Below, one piece after another: positions 34,101-42,355 of a DNA stretch of 64,000 nucleotides (positions within the stretch are counted from its first letter, which is position 1; each line of letters starts with the position of its first letter). Made by a program: the position numbers and the translations under genes. The stretch lies in NCBI GenBank assembly GCA_016860845.1, contig BOKF01000012.1, forward strand, positions 62,001 through 126,000, in the 5' to 3' direction. Under the pieces are notes generated by a model. It saw only the letters and a program-made list of their open reading frames with translations, ran no database searches and was not told where the DNA came from. The DNA is from Chloroflexota bacterium. Lineage in GTDB: Bacteria; Chloroflexota; Anaerolineae; 4572-78; J111.

Positions 34101-36213
34101 TGCTTCTATTATGCTGCTGGATGGCACTGGCACTCATTTGCGCAGTGGGGCAGCCCCCAGCCTGCCTCAAAGTTTTATTCAAGCCATAGATGGCCTTGTT
34201 ATCGGGCCGAAAGTTGGCTCGTGTGGCACGGCAGCTTATCGTGGGGAACAAGTAATCTCTCCGGATATTGCTGCTGATCCGTTGTGGGTAGATTACGCCG
34301 AATGGATCACTTCCACTTATGGCCTGCGCGCCTGTTGGTCCACCCCTATTCTGGCGACCGATGGCAAGGTATTGGGCACTTTTGCCATGTATCATGCCGA
34401 ACCTCATACTCCGGTTGCAGCCGATCTGGAGCTGATTGACATGGCGGTTCAGTTAGCCGGGATTGCCATTGAACGCAAACAGGCTGAAGAGGCTTTAGAA
34501 AAGGCTTTGGCCAGAACGCAGCTCCTCTACAACATTAGCGAAGCTCTGGCTACGCTGATCAATCGGCGGGCTGCTTTTGAAACGGTGCTGGGTGAGTATC
34601 TCCTCTTGCTCAACCTCAAGCGGGGTGGGATCATGTTACTCGATCCAGCCGGTGAGAACAATATGATGGAAGCGCTTTACATTGATAACAAGGTGGTTGA
34701 GCCTGACCTCGTTTTCCCGGCTAAAGAAGATTTGGTGGCTCAACATTTGCTAAAAAATCCCTTCCCCCTTGTCATCGAAGATGTACCAGCCCATCCTTTA
34801 ACCCAACACAATCAGACCCTACGGGGCCGGGTTGAAGCGATGCTCCTAATTCCCATCGTCACCCGCGGCGAGGTGGTGGGTATCGTTGGGGCTGATGCAA
34901 CCGAAAAAGGCCACATCTTTACGCCCGAGGATATTGAAATTGGTAAAGTACTGGCCGACCAGTTAGCCATCTGGCTGGACAACAACCAACTGCTCACCGA
35001 AGCCCAATACCGCTCAGAGCGTTTGCAGACCGCAGCCGAGGTTTCTCGCGCCGCCAGTTCCATTCTCGACGTGAACGAATTGAGCAATACTTCGGTCAAC
35101 CTGATCCGGGACCAGTTCGATTTTTACTATGTCGGCTTGTTCCTGGCAGATGAGGCCAGAGAATGGGCTGTTCTTCGGGCCGGCACGGGCGAGGCGGGAC
35201 GGATTCAGCTTGAAAACAAGCACAGACTCAAGATTGGGGGCGAGTCAATGATCGGCTGGAGTATTCAAAACCGCCAGGCTCGCATTGCCCTGGATGTGGG
35301 TCAAGAAGCGGTCCGGTTTCATAACCCGCATTTGCCCGACACCCATTCGGAAATGGCGCTGCCCCTGATCAGCCGGGATGAGGTGATTGGCGCGTTGACG
35401 GTACAAAGCACCGAGCGCGGCGCTTTCTCGGCTGAAGATATTACCCTGCTGCAAACTATGGCCGACCAATTGGCCAACGCCATCGAAAATGCCCGCTTGT
35501 TTGAAAGCGTTACCCAAGCTCAATACGAGGCTGAAGCCCTTCTGAAAGACACCCAGGCTTTGCAGCAGTTCAGCCAAATGTTGGCGGGCACTCTGCAAGT
35601 CCAGGAAATTATGAACATTTTCTTTGAGGCCTGCGAGACTGTTTTGGGTTTCGAATATGCTCAATTTTGCCTGGTAGATAAGTATCAGCACCGGGTTAAA
35701 GCCGTGGCCGGGTTCGGGGTGTCCGAGTCTCAAATTAAACAGGCCAACCATTCTCTGGATAGCCAGGATATCATGGCTGATATCATCAGAACAGGCCAAA
35801 CCGAAATTATTACCGGTTGGGACGACCGTTTTGACCGCGAGCTCTTTGAAGCGGAACAACATGCCAATTGGATCAGAGTATTTACACCGGTAACACTGCG
35901 CCAAGAGAATATTGGCCTGATTGAAGCCGGTTTTAACAAAAGCACCGAAAAATCCATTGAAGAGGCTCAGATCAGATTACTGCGGGCTTTTATTGACCAG
36001 ACCGCCCTGGCCCTGGATAATGCCCAACGTTATGAAGCCAGCCAAAAAGCAGCCCGGCGTGAGGCTCTGATTAAAGAGATTACCACCAAAGTAAGAGCTT
36101 CGACCAACGTGGACACGATCCTCCAGACAACGGTCAAAGAACTGGGAGATGCATTGGGCAGTCAACGGGCTTATGTGCATCTCGTCGCCCCTGCTAACGG
36201 CGATACTCATTAA
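31120..36213 (+). CDS. Giant multi-GAF/PAS sensor protein without output domain
   Basis: 1697 aa. By-eye order: GAF (47-207), PAS (223-340), GAF (350-513), GAF (523-687), PAS (703-823), PAS of the PAS_3 type (830-955, GLWDYNVQTG), then four GAFs (about 960-1120, 1133-1290, 1300-1460, 1480-1640) and a C-terminal stub (ITTKVRASTNVDTILQTTV) matching the one in the preceding protein. No catalytic output is visible. The sixth GAF domain is about 90 percent identical in protein to the sixth of the preceding protein, showing a shared origin. The start ATG at 31120 overlaps the upstream stop by 11 nt, so the two giants are probably made in fixed ratio. Confidence 0.9.
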   Translation: MVNKTLQNIQAKLKKLALTLPQLQTTGQWTEILHELEGLSQNTQRQELLLEAVAAISDAASSILDVDDLLRVAVNLIQDYFDLYYVAIYLVDESNQYIKLRAGTGEAGKLLLQQEFPQKIGEESMVSWSVQHRQSLIALDGGAGAAHFQNPYLPDTRSEMTLPLINRGQVIGALDLQSSEPGAFAQGDITLFQTLADQLANTIQNTQLFTANALLLDQAENSRRFLKTVIEHIPDPIFIKDKHHTLLEMNQANAQVIGRPQQELIGKTDRDFLRPDLAEKFYRRDKEVFTNNQIFEAEDKTIWGDGRERIGHTRLIPIPNAAGKPEYLLGITQDVTEVRAREAERERMLAETAALYLGSRAIASAMSERQIFEAIFDQIRLADPCEISAFRFNLVDNEPVWAELKFNWQKRNTPSYAVGTRFYLPEFDQSKLLTSSVPLFIDDIATAEELSEAERASFEPTGACSAAILPLAAANQQLGAILVYFTRPYTFTEEVQRLWLAMADQVYIALINRQLIEEAAYRATRMETAAEVARAASSVLEVQDLLDSAVALICDRFELYYVGAFLVDEAKEWAVLKAGTGQAGQIQLQKRHRLKIGGESMIGWSVYHRQPRIALDVGKEAVRFQNPDLPQTRSEIALPLIYHNEAIGALTVQSDEPAAFSREDIIVLQTMADQLANAVKSAQLYEQARQELGERKRAEEALRASEVLYQSLVDNIPQNILRKDRAGRFVFGNKSFCNSLGVSLEELIGKTDFDFYPPELAQKYQQDDRRVIETGQPFETVEEHQTKAGENLFVRVVKSPIFDASGVTVGIQAIFWDITERKKAEEALRESEQRLELALHGADLGLWDYNVQTGVDIVDERAAAMLGYLLDEVEPCVEWWDSRTHPDDLPQAQVIWNDHLAGKTAFYECEYRLRTKAGEWIWILDRGNAVGWDEAGQPLRVAGTHLDITERKHAEALLTGQQRVFEMIAKGASLQATLNVLAEFIEGLSDKTFYASIMLLDGTGTHLRSGAAPSLPQSFIQAIDGLVIGPKVGSCGTAAYRGEQVISPDIAADPLWVDYAEWITSTYGLRACWSTPILATDGKVLGTFAMYHAEPHTPVAADLELIDMAVQLAGIAIERKQAEEALEKALARTQLLYNISEALATLINRRAAFETVLGEYLLLLNLKRGGIMLLDPAGENNMMEALYIDNKVVEPDLVFPAKEDLVAQHLLKNPFPLVIEDVPAHPLTQHNQTLRGRVEAMLLIPIVTRGEVVGIVGADATEKGHIFTPEDIEIGKVLADQLAIWLDNNQLLTEAQYRSERLQTAAEVSRAASSILDVNELSNTSVNLIRDQFDFYYVGLFLADEAREWAVLRAGTGEAGRIQLENKHRLKIGGESMIGWSIQNRQARIALDVGQEAVRFHNPHLPDTHSEMALPLISRDEVIGALTVQSTERGAFSAEDITLLQTMADQLANAIENARLFESVTQAQYEAEALLKDTQALQQFSQMLAGTLQVQEIMNIFFEACETVLGFEYAQFCLVDKYQHRVKAVAGFGVSESQIKQANHSLDSQDIMADIIRTGQTEIITGWDDRFDRELFEAEQHANWIRVFTPVTLRQENIGLIEAGFNKSTEKSIEEAQIRLLRAFIDQTALALDNAQRYEASQKAARREALIKEITTKVRASTNVDTILQTTVKELGDALGSQRAYVHLVAPANGDTH

Positions 36214-36286
36214 AAGGTCAAGATTCTTGGGGGCAAGATCGTCCCTTTTAAGGGTGAGACCTGATCCGCAGCTACGAGGAAGAAGT

Positions 36287-39200
36287 ATGAGCAAATTACA
36301 AGTTTCGGCGACTAAATTTACCGAGTTTACCCCTAAATACGCTCGTCAACTTGAAATAATTCAGAAGATTAGCCAACAGGTCAACGCTGATGAAAAAATA
36401 GAACGGGTGCTGGAGTTGGCGCTGCACGCTCTAACCCATTTACTGGGTTTTCAGGCAGCTCAAATCTACCGGGTGTCGCCTTCCGGGAAAGATTTGTGGC
36501 TCTTTGGCAGCCAACCTGCGGCTCAAGCCCCGCATCCTTTTTCTATTGACGAAGACAGTGTTGTAAATCAGTCTTTCAGGCAGAGGGAATTAATCTATCG
36601 TCCTGATATTACTCAGGGAGCGTCCTCATCCTACCTTCAGCCACAAAGCGAGCCACCGGCAATCGTAAATTCAGAGATAGCTGTACCCTTGCAATCAGCT
36701 CAAGTCTGTTTGGGTGTCTTACATGTACAGAGCTGTAAATTAGACGGGTTTGACAAAATTGATATAGCATTTCTCGGTAGCCTGGCTGACCTGCTGGCAG
36801 CGGCGATTAAGGGTTCTCAAACCGTGCAGCAGCTCCAAGACGATTTGCAGGGGATGAGGATTTTATATAACCAGCAACCCCATGAAGACTTAGGCAAGCA
36901 GGGGGAGATGGCCGCTGAAACGGCGCTGGGTTATGAGTATGACCAGACCAGGATTTCAGAGATAGGAAAGCTGTCCCCTTCAACTAAATTAGCTCTGGCG
37001 AGAGAACAGGTAGGCACCAGCACCGTCCAGGAGGGAGAAGTTACGGAATTAATAACCCCCATCAAGCTTTACGGGGAAACGATTGGGGTCATTGGGATTG
37101 AAGAAACTTCGGCAGGGGGGGACTCGTTAACTGACGAGATCAGTCTGCTGGAAGAAGTGAGCGCCCAGGTGGCTTTAGCCATTGAAAATGCCCGCTTGTT
37201 ACAGCAAACCCAGGCGCGAACGAAAGAACTCTCCGTTCTCTTTGAAGCCAGCCGCCAGCTCTCTGAAACCATTGATTTGCAGCAAATCTATGAGATATTG
37301 GCCGACAATATCAAGAATTACCTTCGAGCCGATACGACCACGATCTGGCTGGTCAATAAGGCCAGGACTTACTTTGAACAGGTTGTGTCAAAGGGAGAAA
37401 AGAGCGATCATAAACAATCGGTTGAATTTATAGAGGACTCAACTTCGCTCCGGCAAATCTTGAAACAACCAACCCTTGTGATCGAGTATCTGGCCGACCC
37501 GGCGCTGCCATTCTTAATGACCCGCAGGACTTCAGATCAGGCCCCGGAGCAGGCAGAGACAAGCGTATTACATACATTGACCACTTTTCCGCTGATGATC
37601 CGCAACAGACTCATGGGTATTTTAAGAGTCAAGCATCATAATCAACGGCGTGAGTACACCAAGAATGAACTGCAATTGGCCGAGGCGATCATTGCGCAAG
37701 TCACCGTCGCTATTGAAAACGCTCAACTTTTCCAGCAAACCCAAACGGCTCTCTCTGAAACGCAAAAGCTGTATGAAATCAGCCGCTCTCTGGCCGAAAG
37801 CACCGATCTGGATGACATCTTCGCTGTGATCGTCGAAAGTGTAAGGGTGTACGATATTGATCGGGTCAGTATTTCATTGCTGGATCGGTCTGGATCAGGC
37901 TCAATTGAAACAGTAACCATCGTAGCCAGTTGGGATCGGGAGTCTGACCAGCTCTTACCCGTTGGTTCTAAATTCTCGGCTAACGATTACTCGCTGGTCC
38001 ACGCTTTTACCCAGCCCCCCTTTGAGCCGCTCGTCGTGGAAGACCTGAGCCGGGCAGAGGGCCAAGACCCGCGCATGGATGATGCTTTTCGGCGCTTTAT
38101 GCAAGAGAAACTGAAGGCAGTGACCCTCTTCTCCGCGCCGATGTTTTTGGGAACCGAATACAAAGGGCTTCTCTCGATTTCCACCCGCCAGCCCCATCAT
38201 TATACCAAGCAGGAAATTCGGATTTATCAAACTCTGACCGACCAGGCCATCACGGCTATCGAGAATTTACGTCTTTATGAAGCGACCAAGCAGAGCCTCT
38301 ATAACTCGGAAATATTGTCTCACCTGAGCCAAGATTTGCTCGTGGCCGACACCGCTGAAACGATTTACAACCTGACACTACAAGCCATTGCCGATACCAA
38401 CCCCGACCGAGGGGCAGGGATTTTTATGTACGATCAAATCGAGGGCGGGGTTGAATTGGAATTAGTCGCCTTGTGGGATAATCCCCAGCAGCAATGGCCT
38501 CCTATTTCACCTGGCGCGCGTTTCTCCACCGAGGAATTGGGGTTAAACCCCTTATTGAAAACAGGGCAAACCGTAGTTTCAAATCGAGCGACCGCCGATG
38601 AACGCTTTTCTGACCTGTTGCGCCAACTGCTGATGATTATGCAGATTAATACCCTGGTAGCCGTGCCGATTTGGCTTAACCGGGAGGTGGGCGGTTTTAT
38701 TTTAATTGGCAACCAGAAATTTGAACCCTTCCCTGCCGAGAGGGTTCGCCTCTATGAAGATATTGCCCGGCAAATTTCCGGCGCACTGGAGAATCGGCGT
38801 TTGTTTGAGGAAACCCAATACCGGGCCACCTTGCTCCAAACGGTAGCCGAAGTTTCTCAAGTGGCCACCAGTTCCCTGGAACTGGAGACATTACTGCCCC
38901 AAACCGTGGAACTGATTCGGGACCGCTTTAGTTTTTATCATGTTTCTATCTTCCTGGTAGACGAGTACCAGAAACATGCTGTTGTCCATGCCTCCACCGG
39001 CGAAGTGGGCCGGCAGATGCTGGCGAATAAATACACACTCAAAGTGGGTGGCAAGAGCATCGTGGGGACGGTCACAGAAACGGGTAAACCCCAAATTGCC
39101 CTGGATACGGGCAAAGATGCCGTCTCTTTTGATAATCCTCTTTTGCCCGATACTCGCTCGGAAATGGCCTTGCCCCTGATTGCCCGGGGTCGAGTCATTG

Positions 39201-42200
39201 GCGCACTTGATGTCCAAAGCACCCAACGGGCCGCCTTTACGGAGAGTGATATCACCATTCTGCAATCTCTGGCTGATCAGTTGGCGAACGCTATCGAAGC
39301 CGCCCGGTCTTACCAGGCTTCACAGCAAGCGCTGGAAGAGGTACGCAAAACTCATGAGTACTACCTAAACGAACAGTGGAGTGCTTACCTCAACGAACGG
39401 CAAGCGGCGCATCGTTATCGCCTCACCGAAAAGGGCCTGACCAGCCAGGATGAAGCAGTCGCCTGGTCTAACGATGAAATCAATCGAATTATCGAAATGA
39501 AGCAGCCGGTTCTGCTTCCGCCCAGCACACCCGAAACTCTCTTTGAGGCGCAGGGGCCAAACGGCAAAAGTGATGTCTCCAACGAGCCAAAGGAAGCATC
39601 CGTACTGCTTGCTCCTTTAACACTTCATGGGCAAACCGTGATTGGGGCCATTGATTTTGAAGTACCTGTCCCGGATAAGGTTGATGAAGATGATTTGGTG
39701 CTTATTGAGGCCGTAGCCAGCCAAGCGGCCCAAGCGATTGAAGCAGTGCGCCAGTTTGAGCAAACCCAGGCCGCCCGCCAGGAAGCAGAAGCTTTATATC
39801 AAGTCGGTCGCACCCTGGTCGCCACAGCAGGTGAGCAAGAAATGTTATACACCGTCCTGCGGGAAATGTTAACTACCCTGGGGTTACTGCAAGGCGGAGT
39901 ACTCTTCTTTGAGGAAGACCGAAAATTTGGTAAACTTCATGCGCTCTTCATTAATGGCGAACCGGCTGAACCTGGCCTGCGCTTTCCGGTTGAGGGTAAT
40001 CCCTCTTATGAAAAACTGATTGCCACCAAGCGCCCGGTAGCCATAGAAGATGCGGCAAATGATCCTTTATTGGCAACCGTGAGAGAGATCAATATTCCCC
40101 TGGGGATTGCTTCACTGCTGCTGGTCCCAATTATCATTAACGACGAAGTGATTGGGGCTTTGGGAGCCGACGCCATTGGCAAAAAACACGTTTTTAGCGA
40201 ACGAGAAATTAACCTGGCCATCGCCATGGCCGACCAGCTCTCAATTATGCTCCAAAATCGCCGGCTCCTCGAAGAAACTCAGCGGCGAGCCGTGCAATTG
40301 CAGACCAGTTCAGATGTGGGCCGGGTGGCGACCTCTATCCTCGACCAGGAAACCATGCTGAGCCAGGCTGTCGAACTGATTCGGGAACGCTTTGGCTTTT
40401 ATCACGTCCAGATATTTCTTATTGATGAAGCCAGGCAGTTTGCTACACTTTACAAAAGCACGGGTGAAGTGGGCCGAAAGCTGCTGGCTATGGGTCATAA
40501 GTTAGCTGTTGGGGGTCAAAGCGTGATCGGCCAGGTAACTTACCGGCGCCAGCCTATCGTCGTCCGCGATACAGACACCGTCGAAGCTGGCACGATCCAT
40601 CACCGCAACGAATTTTTGCCGGAAACCCGGGCCGAACTGGCTATTCCACTCCAGGTAGGCGATATGCTCATTGGCGCATTGGATGTGCAGAGCACCTCAC
40701 CCAATGCTTTTCCCAGTGAAGAAATTTCTGTACTGGAAACTCTGGCCGCTCAATTAGCCGTTGCTATCCAAAACGCGCGCGCCTTTGCCGAACAACAACA
40801 AACTGCCGAACGCCTCAAAGAGATTGACAAACTGAAGACCCAGTTCTTGGCTAACATGAGCCACGAGTTACGCACGCCGCTCAATTCGATTATTGGCTTT
40901 TCACGGGTAATCTTAAAAGGCATTGATGGACCTTTAACCGAACTGCAAAAAACGGACCTGACCTCGATTCACAATAGCGGGCAACACCTGTTGGGTCTAA
41001 TCAATAACATCCTTGACCTCTCCAAAATTGAGGCCGGTAAAATGGAGCTGAATTTTGAAGAGGTTGAACTTGAACCCATTATCAAGGGGGTCATGTCAAC
41101 AGCCATTGCCCTGGTTAAAGACAGGCCGATTATGCTGCACCAAGATATTCCCGAAAACTTACCGTCGGTCTGGGCCGATCCAACCCGGATCCGGCAAATT
41201 ATCCTGAACTTAGTGTCTAATGCCTGTAAATTTACCGATGAAGGGCGGGTCACAATCTCGGCCCAGGCCGATCAGGAGAAAGTCACGATTACCGTCAGCG
41301 ACACGGGTATTGGCATCCCTGAAGAGAATTTGACCAGTATCTTTGAAGAATTCACTCAGGTTGACTCCAGCACAACCCGCAAAGTAGGCGGCACCGGTCT
41401 GGGCTTGCCCATTAGCCGCCACTTTGTTGAGATGCACCAGGGCCACATTTGGGTCGAAAGCAAACTTGGTTACGGTTCTACCTTTAACTTTTTCATTCCG
41501 ATCAAACCGGTTGAACAACAAGAGGCCGAGGCCCCAATGATACTAACCGCCGACACTCGAAAAGACGGTAATGGAAAATTAATTGTCGCTATAGACGATG
41601 ATCCGGGCGTGATTACTCTTTATGAGCGCTTCCTGGAACAACAAGATTATAAAGTGGTTGGCATCAATCACAGCCATGATGTCTTGCCGCAAATAAAAGA
41701 GCTCGCTCCAGCCGCGATTCTGCTCGACGTGTTGATGCCCGAAACAGATGGCTGGGGGGTTTTGAGATTGCTCAAAGATGACCCCACCACCAAGAATATT
41801 CCTGTTATCATCTGTAGTATTGTCAGTGATAAAAATCGGGGCTTCTCGCTGGGCGCTGCCGACTACTTGGTGAAGCCCATTGTCGAAAATGAACTGGTCA
41901 AAGCTCTTAAACACCTGGAAACCCAATCTAAAGAGCAGGTCAAGGTTTTAGTTGTTGACGATCAGGCCGATGATATTTTGCTGATCCGCCGTATCCTTGA
42001 GGCCCAACCCAACTACAAAATCTTTGCCGCAAACAATGGCCGCGAGAGCCTGGAGTTGGTCCAACGTGTCGAACCTGATCTTATTATTCTTGATCTAACC
42101 ATGCCCGAAATGGACGGTTTTACGGTAGTTGAGGCGCTCAAGCATAACGAGAAAACACGGGGCATTCCGATTGTTATTGTCAGCGCTAAAGAACTCACCC

Positions 42201-42325
42201 CAGCCGAACATGTAGCTCTTACGGGGCAGGTTGAAGTACTTCTGCGGAAAGGTATTTTCACTGAAAATGAATTGTTAGAAGATGTCAGTCAAGCTTTAAA
42301 ACGTATCCACGAAGCGACTATCTAA
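36287..42325 (+). CDS. Giant GAF-rich hybrid histidine kinase with two C-terminal receivers
   Basis: 2012 aa from the ATG at 36287 (AGGAAGAAGT before it; an upstream frame start at 36149 would run into the previous gene). About eight GAF domains plus one degenerate GAF remnant (about 181-300) fill residues 20-1500. HisKA follows with His1526 (FLANMSHELRTPLNSIIGF), then HATPase (ILNLVSNACKFTDEG, VSDTGIGIPEEN, GTGLGLPISRHF), receiver 1 with Asp1814 (ILLDVLMPE) and receiver 2 with Asp1936 (IILDLTMPEMDG). No membrane helices are seen. It is the only kinase among the three giants, so likely their shared catalytic unit. Receiver 2 ends LLRKGIFTENEL, a signature shared with the next protein. Confidence 0.93.
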   Translation: MSKLQVSATKFTEFTPKYARQLEIIQKISQQVNADEKIERVLELALHALTHLLGFQAAQIYRVSPSGKDLWLFGSQPAAQAPHPFSIDEDSVVNQSFRQRELIYRPDITQGASSSYLQPQSEPPAIVNSEIAVPLQSAQVCLGVLHVQSCKLDGFDKIDIAFLGSLADLLAAAIKGSQTVQQLQDDLQGMRILYNQQPHEDLGKQGEMAAETALGYEYDQTRISEIGKLSPSTKLALAREQVGTSTVQEGEVTELITPIKLYGETIGVIGIEETSAGGDSLTDEISLLEEVSAQVALAIENARLLQQTQARTKELSVLFEASRQLSETIDLQQIYEILADNIKNYLRADTTTIWLVNKARTYFEQVVSKGEKSDHKQSVEFIEDSTSLRQILKQPTLVIEYLADPALPFLMTRRTSDQAPEQAETSVLHTLTTFPLMIRNRLMGILRVKHHNQRREYTKNELQLAEAIIAQVTVAIENAQLFQQTQTALSETQKLYEISRSLAESTDLDDIFAVIVESVRVYDIDRVSISLLDRSGSGSIETVTIVASWDRESDQLLPVGSKFSANDYSLVHAFTQPPFEPLVVEDLSRAEGQDPRMDDAFRRFMQEKLKAVTLFSAPMFLGTEYKGLLSISTRQPHHYTKQEIRIYQTLTDQAITAIENLRLYEATKQSLYNSEILSHLSQDLLVADTAETIYNLTLQAIADTNPDRGAGIFMYDQIEGGVELELVALWDNPQQQWPPISPGARFSTEELGLNPLLKTGQTVVSNRATADERFSDLLRQLLMIMQINTLVAVPIWLNREVGGFILIGNQKFEPFPAERVRLYEDIARQISGALENRRLFEETQYRATLLQTVAEVSQVATSSLELETLLPQTVELIRDRFSFYHVSIFLVDEYQKHAVVHASTGEVGRQMLANKYTLKVGGKSIVGTVTETGKPQIALDTGKDAVSFDNPLLPDTRSEMALPLIARGRVIGALDVQSTQRAAFTESDITILQSLADQLANAIEAARSYQASQQALEEVRKTHEYYLNEQWSAYLNERQAAHRYRLTEKGLTSQDEAVAWSNDEINRIIEMKQPVLLPPSTPETLFEAQGPNGKSDVSNEPKEASVLLAPLTLHGQTVIGAIDFEVPVPDKVDEDDLVLIEAVASQAAQAIEAVRQFEQTQAARQEAEALYQVGRTLVATAGEQEMLYTVLREMLTTLGLLQGGVLFFEEDRKFGKLHALFINGEPAEPGLRFPVEGNPSYEKLIATKRPVAIEDAANDPLLATVREINIPLGIASLLLVPIIINDEVIGALGADAIGKKHVFSEREINLAIAMADQLSIMLQNRRLLEETQRRAVQLQTSSDVGRVATSILDQETMLSQAVELIRERFGFYHVQIFLIDEARQFATLYKSTGEVGRKLLAMGHKLAVGGQSVIGQVTYRRQPIVVRDTDTVEAGTIHHRNEFLPETRAELAIPLQVGDMLIGALDVQSTSPNAFPSEEISVLETLAAQLAVAIQNARAFAEQQQTAERLKEIDKLKTQFLANMSHELRTPLNSIIGFSRVILKGIDGPLTELQKTDLTSIHNSGQHLLGLINNILDLSKIEAGKMELNFEEVELEPIIKGVMSTAIALVKDRPIMLHQDIPENLPSVWADPTRIRQIILNLVSNACKFTDEGRVTISAQADQEKVTITVSDTGIGIPEENLTSIFEEFTQVDSSTTRKVGGTGLGLPISRHFVEMHQGHIWVESKLGYGSTFNFFIPIKPVEQQEAEAPMILTADTRKDGNGKLIVAIDDDPGVITLYERFLEQQDYKVVGINHSHDVLPQIKELAPAAILLDVLMPETDGWGVLRLLKDDPTTKNIPVIICSIVSDKNRGFSLGAADYLVKPIVENELVKALKHLETQSKEQVKVLVVDDQADDILLIRRILEAQPNYKIFAANNGRESLELVQRVEPDLIILDLTMPEMDGFTVVEALKHNEKTRGIPIVIVSAKELTPAEHVALTGQVEVLLRKGIFTENELLEDVSQALKRIHEATI

Positions 42326-42355
42326 TATTACCCTGGGATAAAGGCGAGTAAGTCT

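Noticed and set aside
26841..42325. Frameshifted single giant gene split into three
   Set aside because: Each gene has its own start with a ribosome site and a complete C-terminal end; the stub recurs in two genes, so it looks designed and not broken. Kept as a possibility for ancestral splitting only.
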